From NCBI RefSeq assembly GCF_002483205.1, contig NZ_DLHM01000005.1, positions 564,817 to 628,816 on the forward strand: a stretch of 64,000 bases of DNA, read 5' to 3'. The translations under genes and the position numbers were made by a program. This document shows, piece by piece, positions 1-8,041 of this stretch (within the stretch, counting starts at the first letter, position 1; every line of letters begins with the position of its first letter). This DNA comes from Flavihumibacter sp. UBA7668. Lineage in GTDB: Bacteria > Bacteroidota > Bacteroidia > Chitinophagales > Chitinophagaceae. Below the pieces are notes generated by a model. The model worked only from the letters and a program-made list of their open reading frames with translations. It had not been told where the DNA came from and ran no database searches.

Positions 1-1
1 C

Positions 2-997
2 GATTCAGATGATGACGGTGTTCCAGATAATGTGGAAGGGCTTGCTACTATCAGTTATCAGTTGCCATCCGGATTGGATTCAGATAATGATGGCATCGAT
101 AATGCCTATGATGGATTCAATGGATTTGGTGGAAATGGTATAACTCCCAATGATGAAGATCTGGATGGAATTCCTGATTATCAGGATAGTGATTCTGATG
201 GTGATGGTGTAGCAGATATTATTGAAGCCAACGATTTTAATATGAATACCCGCGCTGATGATAATATAAATCTGACCGGAAATGATGTGGATGATGATGG
301 TTTGGATAACCGGTTCGACTGGGATAATAATTCCGCCAAAGGAACTTCCGCTTTCATGGGTAATGGCGGATCGCTGACCGGTGATGCGAATCCCGGATCA
401 AGAACCATGGTGCAACGGCATTCTGATGCTACTTCAGAACGTGACTGGAGAGTATATCTCTATATTTTATCAACCCGGTTTCTAAAAGTCAATGCCTTTC
501 AGCAGAATGATGGTATCCACCTGAACTGGGAAATCAGTACTACAGAACCGGTCAGTCATTATGAAGTGCTGAGAAAAGAAGGCAATGGTACCTATGTGGT
601 GGTTGGAACTGTTTATAATACGACCAGTTTTATTGATAATAAGCCAAGTAATGCATCAGGCATACAATACCGGATTAAAGCAGTCAACAGAACTGGTAAA
701 TATGTTCTGAGTGATGTTATAGTGGTAAAATTATCTGTGGTGGATCAGCTAACAGTTATGCCTAATCCGGCACAGTCGTACCTGCAAATTGTTGTTGGTG
801 CAAAAGAAAAACAATGGCTCGATTGCCAGCTGATGGATGAGCGCGGCAGATTGATTTACCAGCAATCACAACAAATCCAGAAAGGAAACAATACCATTCA
901 GATAACCGGATTAGGAAAATATGCAAGAGGAATGTACCTGTTGCGTATCGTTTCCAATAACACGGAAGTCATTACACATAAAGTGATTCTCCGCTAA
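2..997 (+). CDS. Secreted T9SS cargo protein with thrombospondin type 3-like repeats (5' partial)
   Basis: This is the C-terminal part of a larger secreted protein; its reading frame is open from base 2, so the start lies outside the window. The N-terminal part has several Asp-rich calcium-binding repeats of the thrombospondin type 3 kind (DSDDDGVPDN, DSDNDGID, DSDSDGDGVAD, DVDDDGLDN). A fibronectin III-like segment follows, and the last 80 or so residues match a type A T9SS sorting domain (PNPAQSYLQI near its start, GMYLLRI near the end). By family knowledge such proteins cross the outer membrane through the type IX system and are released or anchored at the cell surface. The substrate or partner cannot be told from this fragment. 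It converges with pdxA across a 6-base gap. Confidence 0.85.
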   Translation, partial: DSDDDGVPDNVEGLATISYQLPSGLDSDNDGIDNAYDGFNGFGGNGITPNDEDLDGIPDYQDSDSDGDGVADIIEANDFNMNTRADDNINLTGNDVDDDGLDNRFDWDNNSAKGTSAFMGNGGSLTGDANPGSRTMVQRHSDATSERDWRVYLYILSTRFLKVNAFQQNDGIHLNWEISTTEPVSHYEVLRKEGNGTYVVVGTVYNTTSFIDNKPSNASGIQYRIKAVNRTGKYVLSDVIVVKLSVVDQLTVMPNPAQSYLQIVVGAKEKQWLDCQLMDERGRLIYQQSQQIQKGNNTIQITGLGKYARGMYLLRIVSNNTEVITHKVILR

Positions 998-1003
998 TCC
1001 AGC

Positions 1004-2095
1004 TTATTCCTCAATCTTCTCATCAACCGCATTGGCCAACAGGCGGTTGGTGAGTTTTTTCATTGGGTTTGCCCTGTTTTCGCGGTAGAATGCACGCTGC
1101 CGGATGATATCGACACAGGTGAAGATGGCGCTAATTAGCGAACTCTCATCTCCCCGGTTTTTGCCGGCAATATCAAATGCGGTTCCATGATCCGGAGAGG
1201 TTCTTACAGCCGATAATCCAGCGGTGAAATTCACTCCATCGCCATGTGATAAGGATTTGAATGGAATAAGCCCCTGATCATGATACATGGCCAGCACAGC
1301 ATCAAATCGTTCATGGTATCCTCTTGCAAAAAATGCATCGGCAGAAAAGGGTCCCTGTACAATTGCTCCTGTCTGTTGCTTGAATTCCTTTATAGCGGGT
1401 TTGATGATGGTTTCTTCTTCCGATCCGATCAATCCCTCATCACCGGCATGTGGGTTTAGTCCCAGTACCGCAATTTTTGGACGATCAATTCCGAAATCCT
1501 GCTGAAGGCTGGCTTCAATCAGTTTCAGTTTGGATAGTATGGCAGCCTTCGTTACATATGGCCCGATTTCCTGAACCGGAACATGTTCTGTTAATAAGGC
1601 AACCCGCATATTGCTGGCTACCATCATCATCACTACTTCTTTTGCACCAAATGCCTGACGGAGATAGGGAGTATGTCCGGTAAACGGAAAGGCATCACTC
1701 TGGGTATTTTTTTTATGAATCGGGGCCGTTACAAGTCCATGTATGTTGCCTGCTTTTAATGCCTCCACTGCTGTAGTAAGCGAAAGCACCGCATACTTAC
1801 CACCTTCTTCGGTCAGCTGTCCGGGTGTGATAGCCACTTCTTCCTCCCAGCAATTGAAAATATTTACCTGTTTTGGGTTGATGCGGGTAAAATCCTTGAT
1901 CTGCTGGAAATTGAAATTGCTGTCCGGAATCGATTTGCGATAAAAATTGATGGCTTTATTGGAAGCAAAAACAATAGGAGTACACAATTCCAGCAATTTG
2001 CTGTTGGCTACGGTTTTAATGATTAACTCCAGGCCAATTCCGTTCAGATCGCCGCAGCTGATACCAATAATGGGTCGTATAGTTTCAGTAGACAT
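1004..2095 (-). CDS. pdxA: 4-hydroxythreonine-4-phosphate dehydrogenase
   Basis: PdxA oxidises 4-phosphohydroxy-L-threonine in the deoxyxylulose-5-phosphate-dependent route to pyridoxal phosphate, in the cytosol. The 363-residue length is close to the family norm. Visible family motifs are GDLNGIGLE near the N-terminus, TAPIHKK, GHTPYL, GLNPHAGDEG and MYHDQGLIPFK; the histidines in these segments are expected to bind the divalent metal. The ATG at 2095 precedes the first conserved motif by about 10 residues. The gene is divergent from rsmA, and the shared intergenic region holds a perfect 14-bp inverted repeat. No other vitamin B6 genes are adjacent. Confidence 0.95.
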   Translation of the reverse strand: MSTETIRPIIGISCGDLNGIGLELIIKTVANSKLLELCTPIVFASNKAINFYRKSIPDSNFNFQQIKDFTRINPKQVNIFNCWEEEVAITPGQLTEEGGKYAVLSLTTAVEALKAGNIHGLVTAPIHKKNTQSDAFPFTGHTPYLRQAFGAKEVVMMMVASNMRVALLTEHVPVQEIGPYVTKAAILSKLKLIEASLQQDFGIDRPKIAVLGLNPHAGDEGLIGSEEETIIKPAIKEFKQQTGAIVQGPFSADAFFARGYHERFDAVLAMYHDQGLIPFKSLSHGDGVNFTAGLSAVRTSPDHGTAFDIAGKNRGDESSLISAIFTCVDIIRQRAFYRENRANPMKKLTNRLLANAVDEKIEE

Positions 2096-2120
2096 GTTTA
2101 AGTACGCTTGAATAAGCAGT

Positions 2121-2162
2121 AAAAATACAGTATTCAGCGGCCGCGCCCAATACTGTATTTTT
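2121..2162. repeat. Perfect 14-bp inverted repeat between pdxA and rsmA
   Basis: The left arm at 2121-2134 (AAAAATACAGTATT) is the exact reverse complement of the right arm at 2149-2162. They are separated by 14 GC-rich bases that contain GCGGCCGC. Each arm ends in TATTTTT, so the right arm builds a plus-strand -7 element (TATTTTTG) and the left arm gives TATTTTTA on the minus strand. It could be a protein-binding site or a symmetric promoter pair. Confidence 0.8.
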
Positions 2163-2163
2163 G
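2156..2163 (+). promoter_or_regulatory. Bacteroidota -7 promoter element for rsmA
   Basis: TATTTTTG matches the Bacteroidota sigma-factor -7 consensus TAnnTTTG. It ends 9 bases before the rsmA ATG at 2173, so the predicted transcript would have only a few leader bases. A convincing -33 element is not obvious. Confidence 0.6.
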
Positions 2164-2172
2164 CGGAATTCT

Positions 2173-2937
2173 ATGTATACGCTTAAAAAATCACTGGGCC
2201 AGCATTTTCTGAAGGATTCATCAGTATGCCTGAAAATCATTGAATCACTGCGGCAACAACCTTTTAGCAGGCTTTTGGAAGTGGGTCCGGGTGGAGGTGC
2301 ATTAACCAAATTCCTGCTCGATCTGCCTGATACCGAATTCAGGGCTGTTGAATTGGATGAGGAGAAAGTCAACTATCTGGAAGCCACCTATCCTGTATTA
2401 AAAGGCAAACTGATTCACCAGAGTTTTCTGGATATTGAATGCCCTTTCGATGCTCCATTTACCCTGGTAGGAAATTTTCCCTATAATATTTCAACCCAGA
2501 TTTTATTTAAGGTGCTGGAATGGGAAGGTATGGTGGAGCGGGTAATAGGCATGTTCCAGAAAGAAGTGGCCCAACGGGTAGCAGCCCCTCCGGGGTCGAA
2601 GGTATACGGTGTAATCAGCGTGTTGATCCAGGCTTATTTTGATGTGGAATACCTGTTTGATGTACCTCCAGGTGCATTCAATCCCCCTCCCAAAGTGATG
2701 AGCGGAGTGATTTCACTGGTGCCCAGAAAACAACTGCCTGTAATGGCAAGCCGGAAAAGTTTCTTTATGCTGGTGAAAACTGCCTTTAATCAACGCCGCA
2801 AAACGCTGCGAAATGCGGTGAAATCACTTTTCCCTCCGGAAATGCTGCTTGATCCGATATTTCAAAAAAGAGCGGAACAGTTATCTGTTGAAGATTTTGC
2901 TGAACTCACATTTAAAATGAATGGAAATAATGGATAA
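2173..2937 (+). CDS. rsmA: 16S rRNA (adenine1518-N6/adenine1519-N6)-dimethyltransferase
   Basis: RsmA (KsgA) dimethylates two adjacent adenines in the 3' hairpin of 16S rRNA during small-subunit maturation, using S-adenosylmethionine. Recognisable parts are the N-terminal LKKSLGQHFL, the SAM-binding LLEVGPGGGALT, the catalytic NFPYNIS motif (the family N-L/F-P-Y signature), and a C-terminal region with FNQRRKTLRN. I prefer the ATG at 2173; an upstream in-frame TTG at 2161 overlaps the -7 promoter element. The length of 254 residues is normal. The 3' end overlaps the next gene by a few bases, which suggests co-transcription. Confidence 0.95.
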   Translation: MYTLKKSLGQHFLKDSSVCLKIIESLRQQPFSRLLEVGPGGGALTKFLLDLPDTEFRAVELDEEKVNYLEATYPVLKGKLIHQSFLDIECPFDAPFTLVGNFPYNISTQILFKVLEWEGMVERVIGMFQKEVAQRVAAPPGSKVYGVISVLIQAYFDVEYLFDVPPGAFNPPPKVMSGVISLVPRKQLPVMASRKSFFMLVKTAFNQRRKTLRNAVKSLFPPEMLLDPIFQKRAEQLSVEDFAELTFKMNGNNG

Positions 2938-3853
2938 GGTGTTGATCACGGCTGCGGTACATCCCTGGCTGAATGAAAAATTAAGGGCACTTGGATTTGA
3001 AGTGATGTATGAACCGGCTATTACCTATGAGCAGGTAAGTAAAATTATTGGCGGGATGACCGGACTCATTCTTACTACCCGTATAAAACTCGATCGTCCT
3101 CTTTTGGAAAAAGCGGATAATTTAAAATGGGTGGGACGATTAGGCAGCGGACTTGAGTTGATTGATCTGGCCTATGCAGAAGAAAAGGGAATCCGATGTG
3201 TAAGCAGTCCGGAAGGGAACCGCAATGCTGTGGCAGAGCATGAACTGGGGATGTTACTATCCCTTCTGAATAAACTGAATTCGAGTGCTGCTGAAGTGCG
3301 GGAAGGAAAATGGCTTCGAGATGCCAATCGGGGAACAGAACTTAGTGGTAAAACTGTTGGAATTATAGGTTATGGACATACCGGCAGTTCTTTTGCCCGT
3401 TTACTCGAACCTTTTGGTGTAACGGTGCTGGCATATGACCGCTATCGGTTTGGTTTTGCCAAAGGCTATGTAAAGGAAGCCAGCCTGGAACAGATTGCCC
3501 GCTATGCCAATGTAATCAGCTTTCATGTGCCCCTTACAGCGGAAACCCGGCATATGGCCAATGACGCGTTTTTTAACCAATTGGAATGTCAGCCCATTTT
3601 GCTTAATACCAGCCGGGGTAAGGTGCACGATACCGCTGCTGTGATCAGGGCGCTGGAAACTGGTAAAATCTCCGCTGCCGGACTCGATGTGCTTGAAAAT
3701 GAACAGTTAGGTTCCTACACTGAAGAAGAAAGGAGTATGTTGAAATGGCTCTGTGCACAACCCAATGTACTGGTTACCCCCCACATTGCCGGATACAGCC
3801 ACGAAGCCTACCTGAAGATGGCTGAAGTGGTAATTGATAAGCTGTTTGGTTAA
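2930..3853 (+). CDS. D-isomer specific 2-hydroxyacid dehydrogenase (phosphoglycerate dehydrogenase-like)
   Basis: This is an NAD-dependent dehydrogenase of the D-2-hydroxyacid family. It has the Rossmann motif VGIIGYGHTGSS, the NTSRGK segment that carries the substrate-binding arginine, the acidic residue in GLDVLENE, and the catalytic histidine in VTPHIAGYSHEA. At about 307 residues it lacks the C-terminal ACT domain of long SerA proteins. It may act in serine synthesis or on another 2-hydroxyacid; the sequence does not settle which. The ATG at 2930 overlaps the rsmA stop codon, and an in-frame ATG at 2921 is an alternative. Confidence 0.85.
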   Translation: MDKVLITAAVHPWLNEKLRALGFEVMYEPAITYEQVSKIIGGMTGLILTTRIKLDRPLLEKADNLKWVGRLGSGLELIDLAYAEEKGIRCVSSPEGNRNAVAEHELGMLLSLLNKLNSSAAEVREGKWLRDANRGTELSGKTVGIIGYGHTGSSFARLLEPFGVTVLAYDRYRFGFAKGYVKEASLEQIARYANVISFHVPLTAETRHMANDAFFNQLECQPILLNTSRGKVHDTAAVIRALETGKISAAGLDVLENEQLGSYTEEERSMLKWLCAQPNVLVTPHIAGYSHEAYLKMAEVVIDKLFG

Positions 3854-3863
3854 TTAAAATTCC

Positions 3864-3871
3864 TATATTTG
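3864..3871 (+). promoter_or_regulatory. Bacteroidota -7 promoter element for greA
   Basis: TATATTTG is a perfect TAnnTTTG match just after the dehydrogenase stop codon. Transcription would begin near 3876, so the greA mRNA would carry a leader of about 70 bases that includes the hairpin at 3884-3912. Confidence 0.55.
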
Positions 3872-3883
3872 CTCATCTGAGTG

Positions 3884-3927
3884 CAACGCTTTCACTTCTG
3901 TTGAAGGCGTTGTTCTTTTTTTTTACA
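3884..3927 (+). terminator. Terminator-like hairpin in the greA leader
   Basis: CAACGCTTTCA at 3884-3894 pairs with TGAAGGCGTTG at 3902-3912 (11 pairs, one of them G-U, with a 7-base loop). TTC and a run of T follow immediately, up to about 3926. It may end the upstream dehydrogenase transcript. It also lies downstream of the -7 element at 3864 and upstream of the greA ribosome binding site, so it could act as an attenuator. Confidence 0.65.
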
Positions 3928-3935
3928 TTTTAACC

Positions 3936-3944
3936 AAAGGAGGT
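3936..3944 (+). promoter_or_regulatory. Strong Shine-Dalgarno sequence before greA
   Basis: AAAGGAGGT is nearly fully complementary to a canonical 16S rRNA 3' end and sits 5 bases before the greA ATG. Most genes in this window have no such site, as is usual in Bacteroidota, so its presence here is unusual and fixes the start. Confidence 0.75.
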
Positions 3945-3949
3945 TATTT

Positions 3950-4423
3950 ATGGCAGATGTAATTTATGTGTCAAAAGAAACCCTTGAACAAATGAAGGAA
4001 GAGCTCCATCAGCTGAAAGCGGTGGAACGTCCGGCTGCCTCCAGAGCTATTGCGGAGGCCCGCGAAAAAGGTGATTTACGTGAGAATGCCGAATACGATG
4101 CGGCTAAAGAGGCGCAGGGAATCCTGGAAGCCAAGATCAAAAAAATGGAAAGTGATCTGGCTATCGCCCGGATTCTGGAAGTGGATGCAATCGATACCAG
4201 CAAAGTATCAATTCTGACAAAAGTGACCGTTTCAAACCTGAATACGAAGAAAACCGTAACCTATCAGATTGTTTCCGAAAAAGAAGCAGACCTGAAAGCT
4301 GGAAAAATTTCCGTGACTTCTCCCATTGGACAGGGTTTACTTGGAAAAACAGTAGGTGAAGTGGCCGAAGTAAAAGCACCGGCTGGCCTTTTGAAATTTA
4401 AAGTGGAGCAGATTTCTGCATAA
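3950..4423 (+). CDS. greA: Transcription elongation factor GreA
   Basis: GreA rescues backtracked RNA polymerase by stimulating transcript cleavage through the secondary channel. The 157-residue length is typical. The N-terminal coiled coil contains the conserved acidic tip (GDLRENAEYDAAKEAQ), and the C-terminal globular domain includes TSPIGQGLLGKTVGE. The gene has its own -7 element, a leader hairpin and an unusually strong ribosome binding site. A strong intrinsic terminator follows within 20 bases, so it is probably monocistronic. Confidence 0.97.
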   Translation: MADVIYVSKETLEQMKEELHQLKAVERPAASRAIAEAREKGDLRENAEYDAAKEAQGILEAKIKKMESDLAIARILEVDAIDTSKVSILTKVTVSNLNTKKTVTYQIVSEKEADLKAGKISVTSPIGQGLLGKTVGEVAEVKAPAGLLKFKVEQISA

Positions 4424-4437
4424 CATACGATGCGCTT

Positions 4438-4474
4438 AAAAAAACGGCCATCCAAAAGATGGCCGTTTTTTTTT
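4438..4474 (+). terminator. Intrinsic terminator after greA
   Basis: CGGCCATC (4445-4452) pairs perfectly with GATGGCCG (4458-4465) around a CAAAA loop. It is flanked by an A-run and followed by nine T residues, giving a strong and possibly bidirectional terminator. Confidence 0.9.
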
Positions 4475-4498
4475 GGTAATTTCCATGAAATTGCCGCT

Positions 4499-6850
4499 AT
4501 GCGATTGTTTCCTGCTACTCTTTTACTTCTCCTGGTTTGCGGTTCCTGTTGTGCTCAAAATGTGTTGCCAATAAAGTGGCAGGGCAAATGGATTCGCGAT
4601 CCCCAAACTCATTTTTTTTCTGATCAGCGGGCGTACCAGGAAAATCCTGCACCCCTTTTCAGGAAAGAATTCAGGCTGGATAAACCTCTGCGTTCTGCAA
4701 AACTTTTTATTAGTGCATTGGGCTATTATGAAGCAAGTTTGAATGGAAAGAAAATCGGAAATAAAGTATTGGAGCCTTCACAGACAGATTATGCTCACCG
4801 AATTTTTTACAGCAGCTATGACCTGACCTCATTGCTTAACCGAAAAGAGAATACGTTGGATGTAATAGTGGGGAATGGCTGGTATAACCCGATGCCGCTG
4901 CGTTTATTCGGACGGTTTAATCTGCAGGAAGCCCTTCCTGTTGGAGAACCTGCATTGATGGCACAACTCGAACTTATTTGGGAGGATGGCAGCAAACAGG
5001 TAATCGCTACAGATGAAAACTGGAGAGTAAAGGAAAGTGTTATCCGCCGAAATAGTATTTACCTGGGCGAATGGATTGATTTGCGAAAAACGGAGCAGCC
5101 ATGGAAACAGGCCGTTTATGCACAACCACCATCTGGTAAACTGGAAGCACACCGAAGTCCGTCGGTTATAGTGGGCGATACAATTGCACCGGTTGCCATG
5201 CACCAAACGGAATCCGGCTGGCTGCTGGATTTTGGAACCAATCAGACCGGTGTAATTCAATTGAAAACCAGTCTTCCAGCAGGAACAAAATTGACAGTGC
5301 AATACGGAGAATTATTGTATCCGGATGGCAGCCTGAATAAAATGACCAGTGTAACCGGACAAATAAAATCACCCGGCGTTGGCGGTCCCGGTTCGCCGGA
5401 TACTGCTTATCAGGAAGATGTTTTTATCTGTTCCGGTAAGGATGATATTTTTCAACCGGCATTTACCTATCATGGATTTCGGTATGCTGAACTTCAGGGC
5501 TATCCGGGTAGGCCGGATACCTCGGCTATCAGAGCCCTGGTATTACATGCGGATGTACAGCAAACCGGTAGTTTTTCCTGTTCTGATGACCGCCTCAATG
5601 AATTGTTTGCAATTTGTAAACGTACTTTTCTTAGTAATCTTATCGGGGTGCAATCGGATTGTCCGCATAGAGAAAAATTGGGCTATGGTGGTGATATTAT
5701 GGCAACCGCCGAATCTTTTATTCATCTCTTTGATATGGAAGATTTTTATTCCAAAACGGTAGTGGATTATGCGGATGCAGCCCGTCCAGATGGTGGATTA
5801 ACGGAAACAGCTCCCTTTGTAGGTATTGCTGATGAGGGCTATGGGAATGGGTCGGGACCAATTGAATGGGGTACCGCCTATCCGGAGTTGATCTGGCAAT
5901 TATATCAGTATTATGGAAACAAAAAGCTGCTTATTGATCAATATCCACAGGTTAAAAAATGGGTGGAGTTTTTAAGAACAACAGCATCCGGTCACCTGAT
6001 TAAAAATACCATTGGTGATCATGAATCCATCGCTCCCAAAGACCTGGCGGTAAGTGCCACTTCGTTTTATTATTACAATGTTATGCTGTTGGCAAATTTT
6101 GCTTCTTTGAAAGGCGATAAAAAAGAGGCATCCCGGTATGGACGGTTAGCCGATTCAATAAAAAATCGATTTGTTGAAACCTTTATTCAGCCAGCTTCCG
6201 GCAAAGTAAGCATTGGTACCCAATCAACCCAGGCGCATGCACTATATTTTGGTCTGGTTCCTGCTCAGTTAAAAAAGGCGGCCTTTGATTACCTCATCAG
6301 AGATATCACTGAAAAAAATGGTGGACACTTGAATACAGGTATTTTCGGGACCAAGTTTTTGCTGGAAGTGTTGGCTCAAAATGGAAGAGCGGATCTTGCC
6401 TATGATATCATTACAAAAAATGGTTTTCCCGGCTGGATGCATATGATGGACCAGGGCGCAACCAGTCTCTGGGAACATTGGGAATACAGTGATAATACTT
6501 TTTCGCATAATCACCCGATGTTTGGAACGGTTACGGAATTCTTTTTTCGCTGGCTGGCTGGTATAAGAAAAGGAGAAAATGGAGGAAGAGGTTTTCCCGT
6601 AGGGTACTACATTCTTCAACCCGATACCAGAAGGCTAAATTGGGTAAAAGCAACTGTAGGTACAAAACATGGTCCGCTTAAAACCGTATGGAAGAAATTT
6701 GCGAATCAGTTGGAAATGGTAGTTGAAGTGCCACCCAAAACAACGGTACAACTACAATTACCGGTTAATGAAATGCACAGAAGCTGGAAAACCACCCTTC
6801 TGACGTCTGGTAAACACCGGATTCTGCATACCCTTCCGCCTGGTTGGTAA
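4499..6850 (+). CDS. Alpha-L-rhamnosidase, glycoside hydrolase family 78
   Basis: This is an exported enzyme expected to release terminal alpha-L-rhamnose from plant or microbial glycans by inversion. The ATG at 4499 gives a clean signal peptide (hydrophobic core LLLLLVCGS, then CCAQ); the longer frame back to 4430 would run through the greA terminator and is not credible. The N-terminal half contains beta-sandwich carbohydrate-binding domains. The catalytic (alpha/alpha)6 region carries the GH78-like DCPHREKLGYGGD from about residue 387, then IEWGTAYPEL, and WEHWEY further on. At 783 residues it is in the usual range. No sugar transporter lies directly beside it. Confidence 0.85.
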   Translation: MRLFPATLLLLLVCGSCCAQNVLPIKWQGKWIRDPQTHFFSDQRAYQENPAPLFRKEFRLDKPLRSAKLFISALGYYEASLNGKKIGNKVLEPSQTDYAHRIFYSSYDLTSLLNRKENTLDVIVGNGWYNPMPLRLFGRFNLQEALPVGEPALMAQLELIWEDGSKQVIATDENWRVKESVIRRNSIYLGEWIDLRKTEQPWKQAVYAQPPSGKLEAHRSPSVIVGDTIAPVAMHQTESGWLLDFGTNQTGVIQLKTSLPAGTKLTVQYGELLYPDGSLNKMTSVTGQIKSPGVGGPGSPDTAYQEDVFICSGKDDIFQPAFTYHGFRYAELQGYPGRPDTSAIRALVLHADVQQTGSFSCSDDRLNELFAICKRTFLSNLIGVQSDCPHREKLGYGGDIMATAESFIHLFDMEDFYSKTVVDYADAARPDGGLTETAPFVGIADEGYGNGSGPIEWGTAYPELIWQLYQYYGNKKLLIDQYPQVKKWVEFLRTTASGHLIKNTIGDHESIAPKDLAVSATSFYYYNVMLLANFASLKGDKKEASRYGRLADSIKNRFVETFIQPASGKVSIGTQSTQAHALYFGLVPAQLKKAAFDYLIRDITEKNGGHLNTGIFGTKFLLEVLAQNGRADLAYDIITKNGFPGWMHMMDQGATSLWEHWEYSDNTFSHNHPMFGTVTEFFFRWLAGIRKGENGGRGFPVGYYILQPDTRRLNWVKATVGTKHGPLKTVWKKFANQLEMVVEVPPKTTVQLQLPVNEMHRSWKTTLLTSGKHRILHTLPPGW

Positions 6851-6905
6851 CAATTCGGTAACCTTGCGGTAATATTAGCTTTACATTCTGGTAACAATGC
6901 GAGGC

Positions 6906-6913
6906 TAGTTTTG
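6906..6913 (+). promoter_or_regulatory. Bacteroidota -7 element immediately before the ATG at 6918
   Basis: TAGTTTTG matches TAnnTTTG and ends only 4 bases before the ATG of the next gene. With the usual spacing the transcript would start at or next to that ATG. Confidence 0.5.
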
Positions 6914-6917
6914 CGCC

Positions 6918-7625
6918 ATGTTTTTGCGCGTCCTTTTTATTTTACTGTTTTCTCCGCTGGCAATGCAGGCGCAGAGAACCATTAAATGGAACGGTCTTCA
7001 GTTGAATGCTGTCGATAAACAGGGCCGAAAACAGGGCGACTGGCTTTTCTTCGACAAAAAAGGAAATGTGCTGATGCAGTGCCAGTTTCGAAATGATAAA
7101 GTTGTGGGTCCGAGAGTTTTTTTTAATGAAGGTGATACTGTTTTGGTTCGATTAACCCCCACTGATAGTCTTGAGCATTTCATATATTATTATAAGAACG
7201 AACCCGTAAATGGCGTCTTTGTTCAAAATGATCAGTCTTTTCGGATTGAACTGGACCACCTGCCCAACGGATTTGGAAAAGTAGAACTGGCAGAACTCAA
7301 ACGCTGGTATGCTGTAAAAATTGATCCCGTGTATATGTTTGGAACACAAAACCTGATCGATTATTTCAGTGCAGCCTATTACAAATCAAATACCATTCCC
7401 AATTGGAATCATACCTTTGTGGTCACCATCAATGCATCGGGCAGGGTGACCCATGTTGAATGTCCAACCAGAGATGAAATCTGGACAGAAAATGTTGAGA
7501 ACGAAGTGTATGGCATGTTTTATAATATGGGTCGATGGCAGCCATTTTTTGATACCTGGGAAACCCGGGATATAAAAGTCACGATGTCATTGGGTGCTGA
7601 TTTGCATTCAATTTCTTCAAGATGA
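6918..7625 (+). CDS. Exported MORN-like protein with a possible TonB C-terminal-like domain
   Basis: The 235-residue product has a signal peptide ending near AMQAQ. Residues 25-75 contain MORN/YwqK-like repeats (GRKQGDWLFFDKKGN, GPRVFFNEGD). The C-terminal third (FVVTINASGRVTHVE, then GRWQPF) resembles the fold of a TonB C-terminal domain, but it lacks an N-terminal membrane anchor other than the signal peptide. The function is unknown; a periplasmic or surface role is likely. Its stop overlaps the start of the HIT gene (ATGA), so the two are translationally coupled. A -7 element ends 4 bases before the ATG. Confidence 0.75.
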   Translation: MFLRVLFILLFSPLAMQAQRTIKWNGLQLNAVDKQGRKQGDWLFFDKKGNVLMQCQFRNDKVVGPRVFFNEGDTVLVRLTPTDSLEHFIYYYKNEPVNGVFVQNDQSFRIELDHLPNGFGKVELAELKRWYAVKIDPVYMFGTQNLIDYFSAAYYKSNTIPNWNHTFVVTINASGRVTHVECPTRDEIWTENVENEVYGMFYNMGRWQPFFDTWETRDIKVTMSLGADLHSISSR

Positions 7626-8041
7626 CCATATTTACCAAACTGATCAACGGCGAAATTCCCTCTTATAAAATCGCCGAAAACGACAAATTCTACGCTTTTT
7701 TAGATGTCTTCCCCATGGTACCCGGACATGTTCTGGTTGTGCCTAAAATGGAAGTAGATAAGTTTTATGAAGTGCCGGATGCCTACCTGGCAGAGATTCT
7801 TGTATTTGCGAAACCAATAGCTCGTGCCATTGAACAGGCATTTCCCTGTCAGCGGGTAGGTTCCGCCGTAATCGGATTGGAAGTGCCCCATGCGCATTTG
7901 CACCTGGTACCTTTGCAATCTGCCGATGACCTGAATTTTACCCGTCCAAAACTTAAGCAATATGCGGAAGAGCTCAAAACCGCTCAGGAGAAAATCCTGG
8001 CACATCTGGAAAAATCCGAGGTTTTCAGACCGGTTTCCTGA
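7622..8041 (+). CDS. HIT family nucleotide-binding hydrolase
   Basis: This is a small cytosolic histidine-triad protein of the Hint branch, expected to hydrolyse AMP- or GMP-linked amides and esters. The 139-residue length fits. The N-terminal IFTKLINGEIPSYKI and PMVPGHVLVVPK segments and the active-site triad HAHLHLVP are all present. It starts within the stop codon of the preceding MORN-like gene and overlaps the 3' end of ruvC by 17 bases in convergent orientation. Confidence 0.93.
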   Translation: MTIFTKLINGEIPSYKIAENDKFYAFLDVFPMVPGHVLVVPKMEVDKFYEVPDAYLAEILVFAKPIARAIEQAFPCQRVGSAVIGLEVPHAHLHLVPLQSADDLNFTRPKLKQYAEELKTAQEKILAHLEKSEVFRPVS

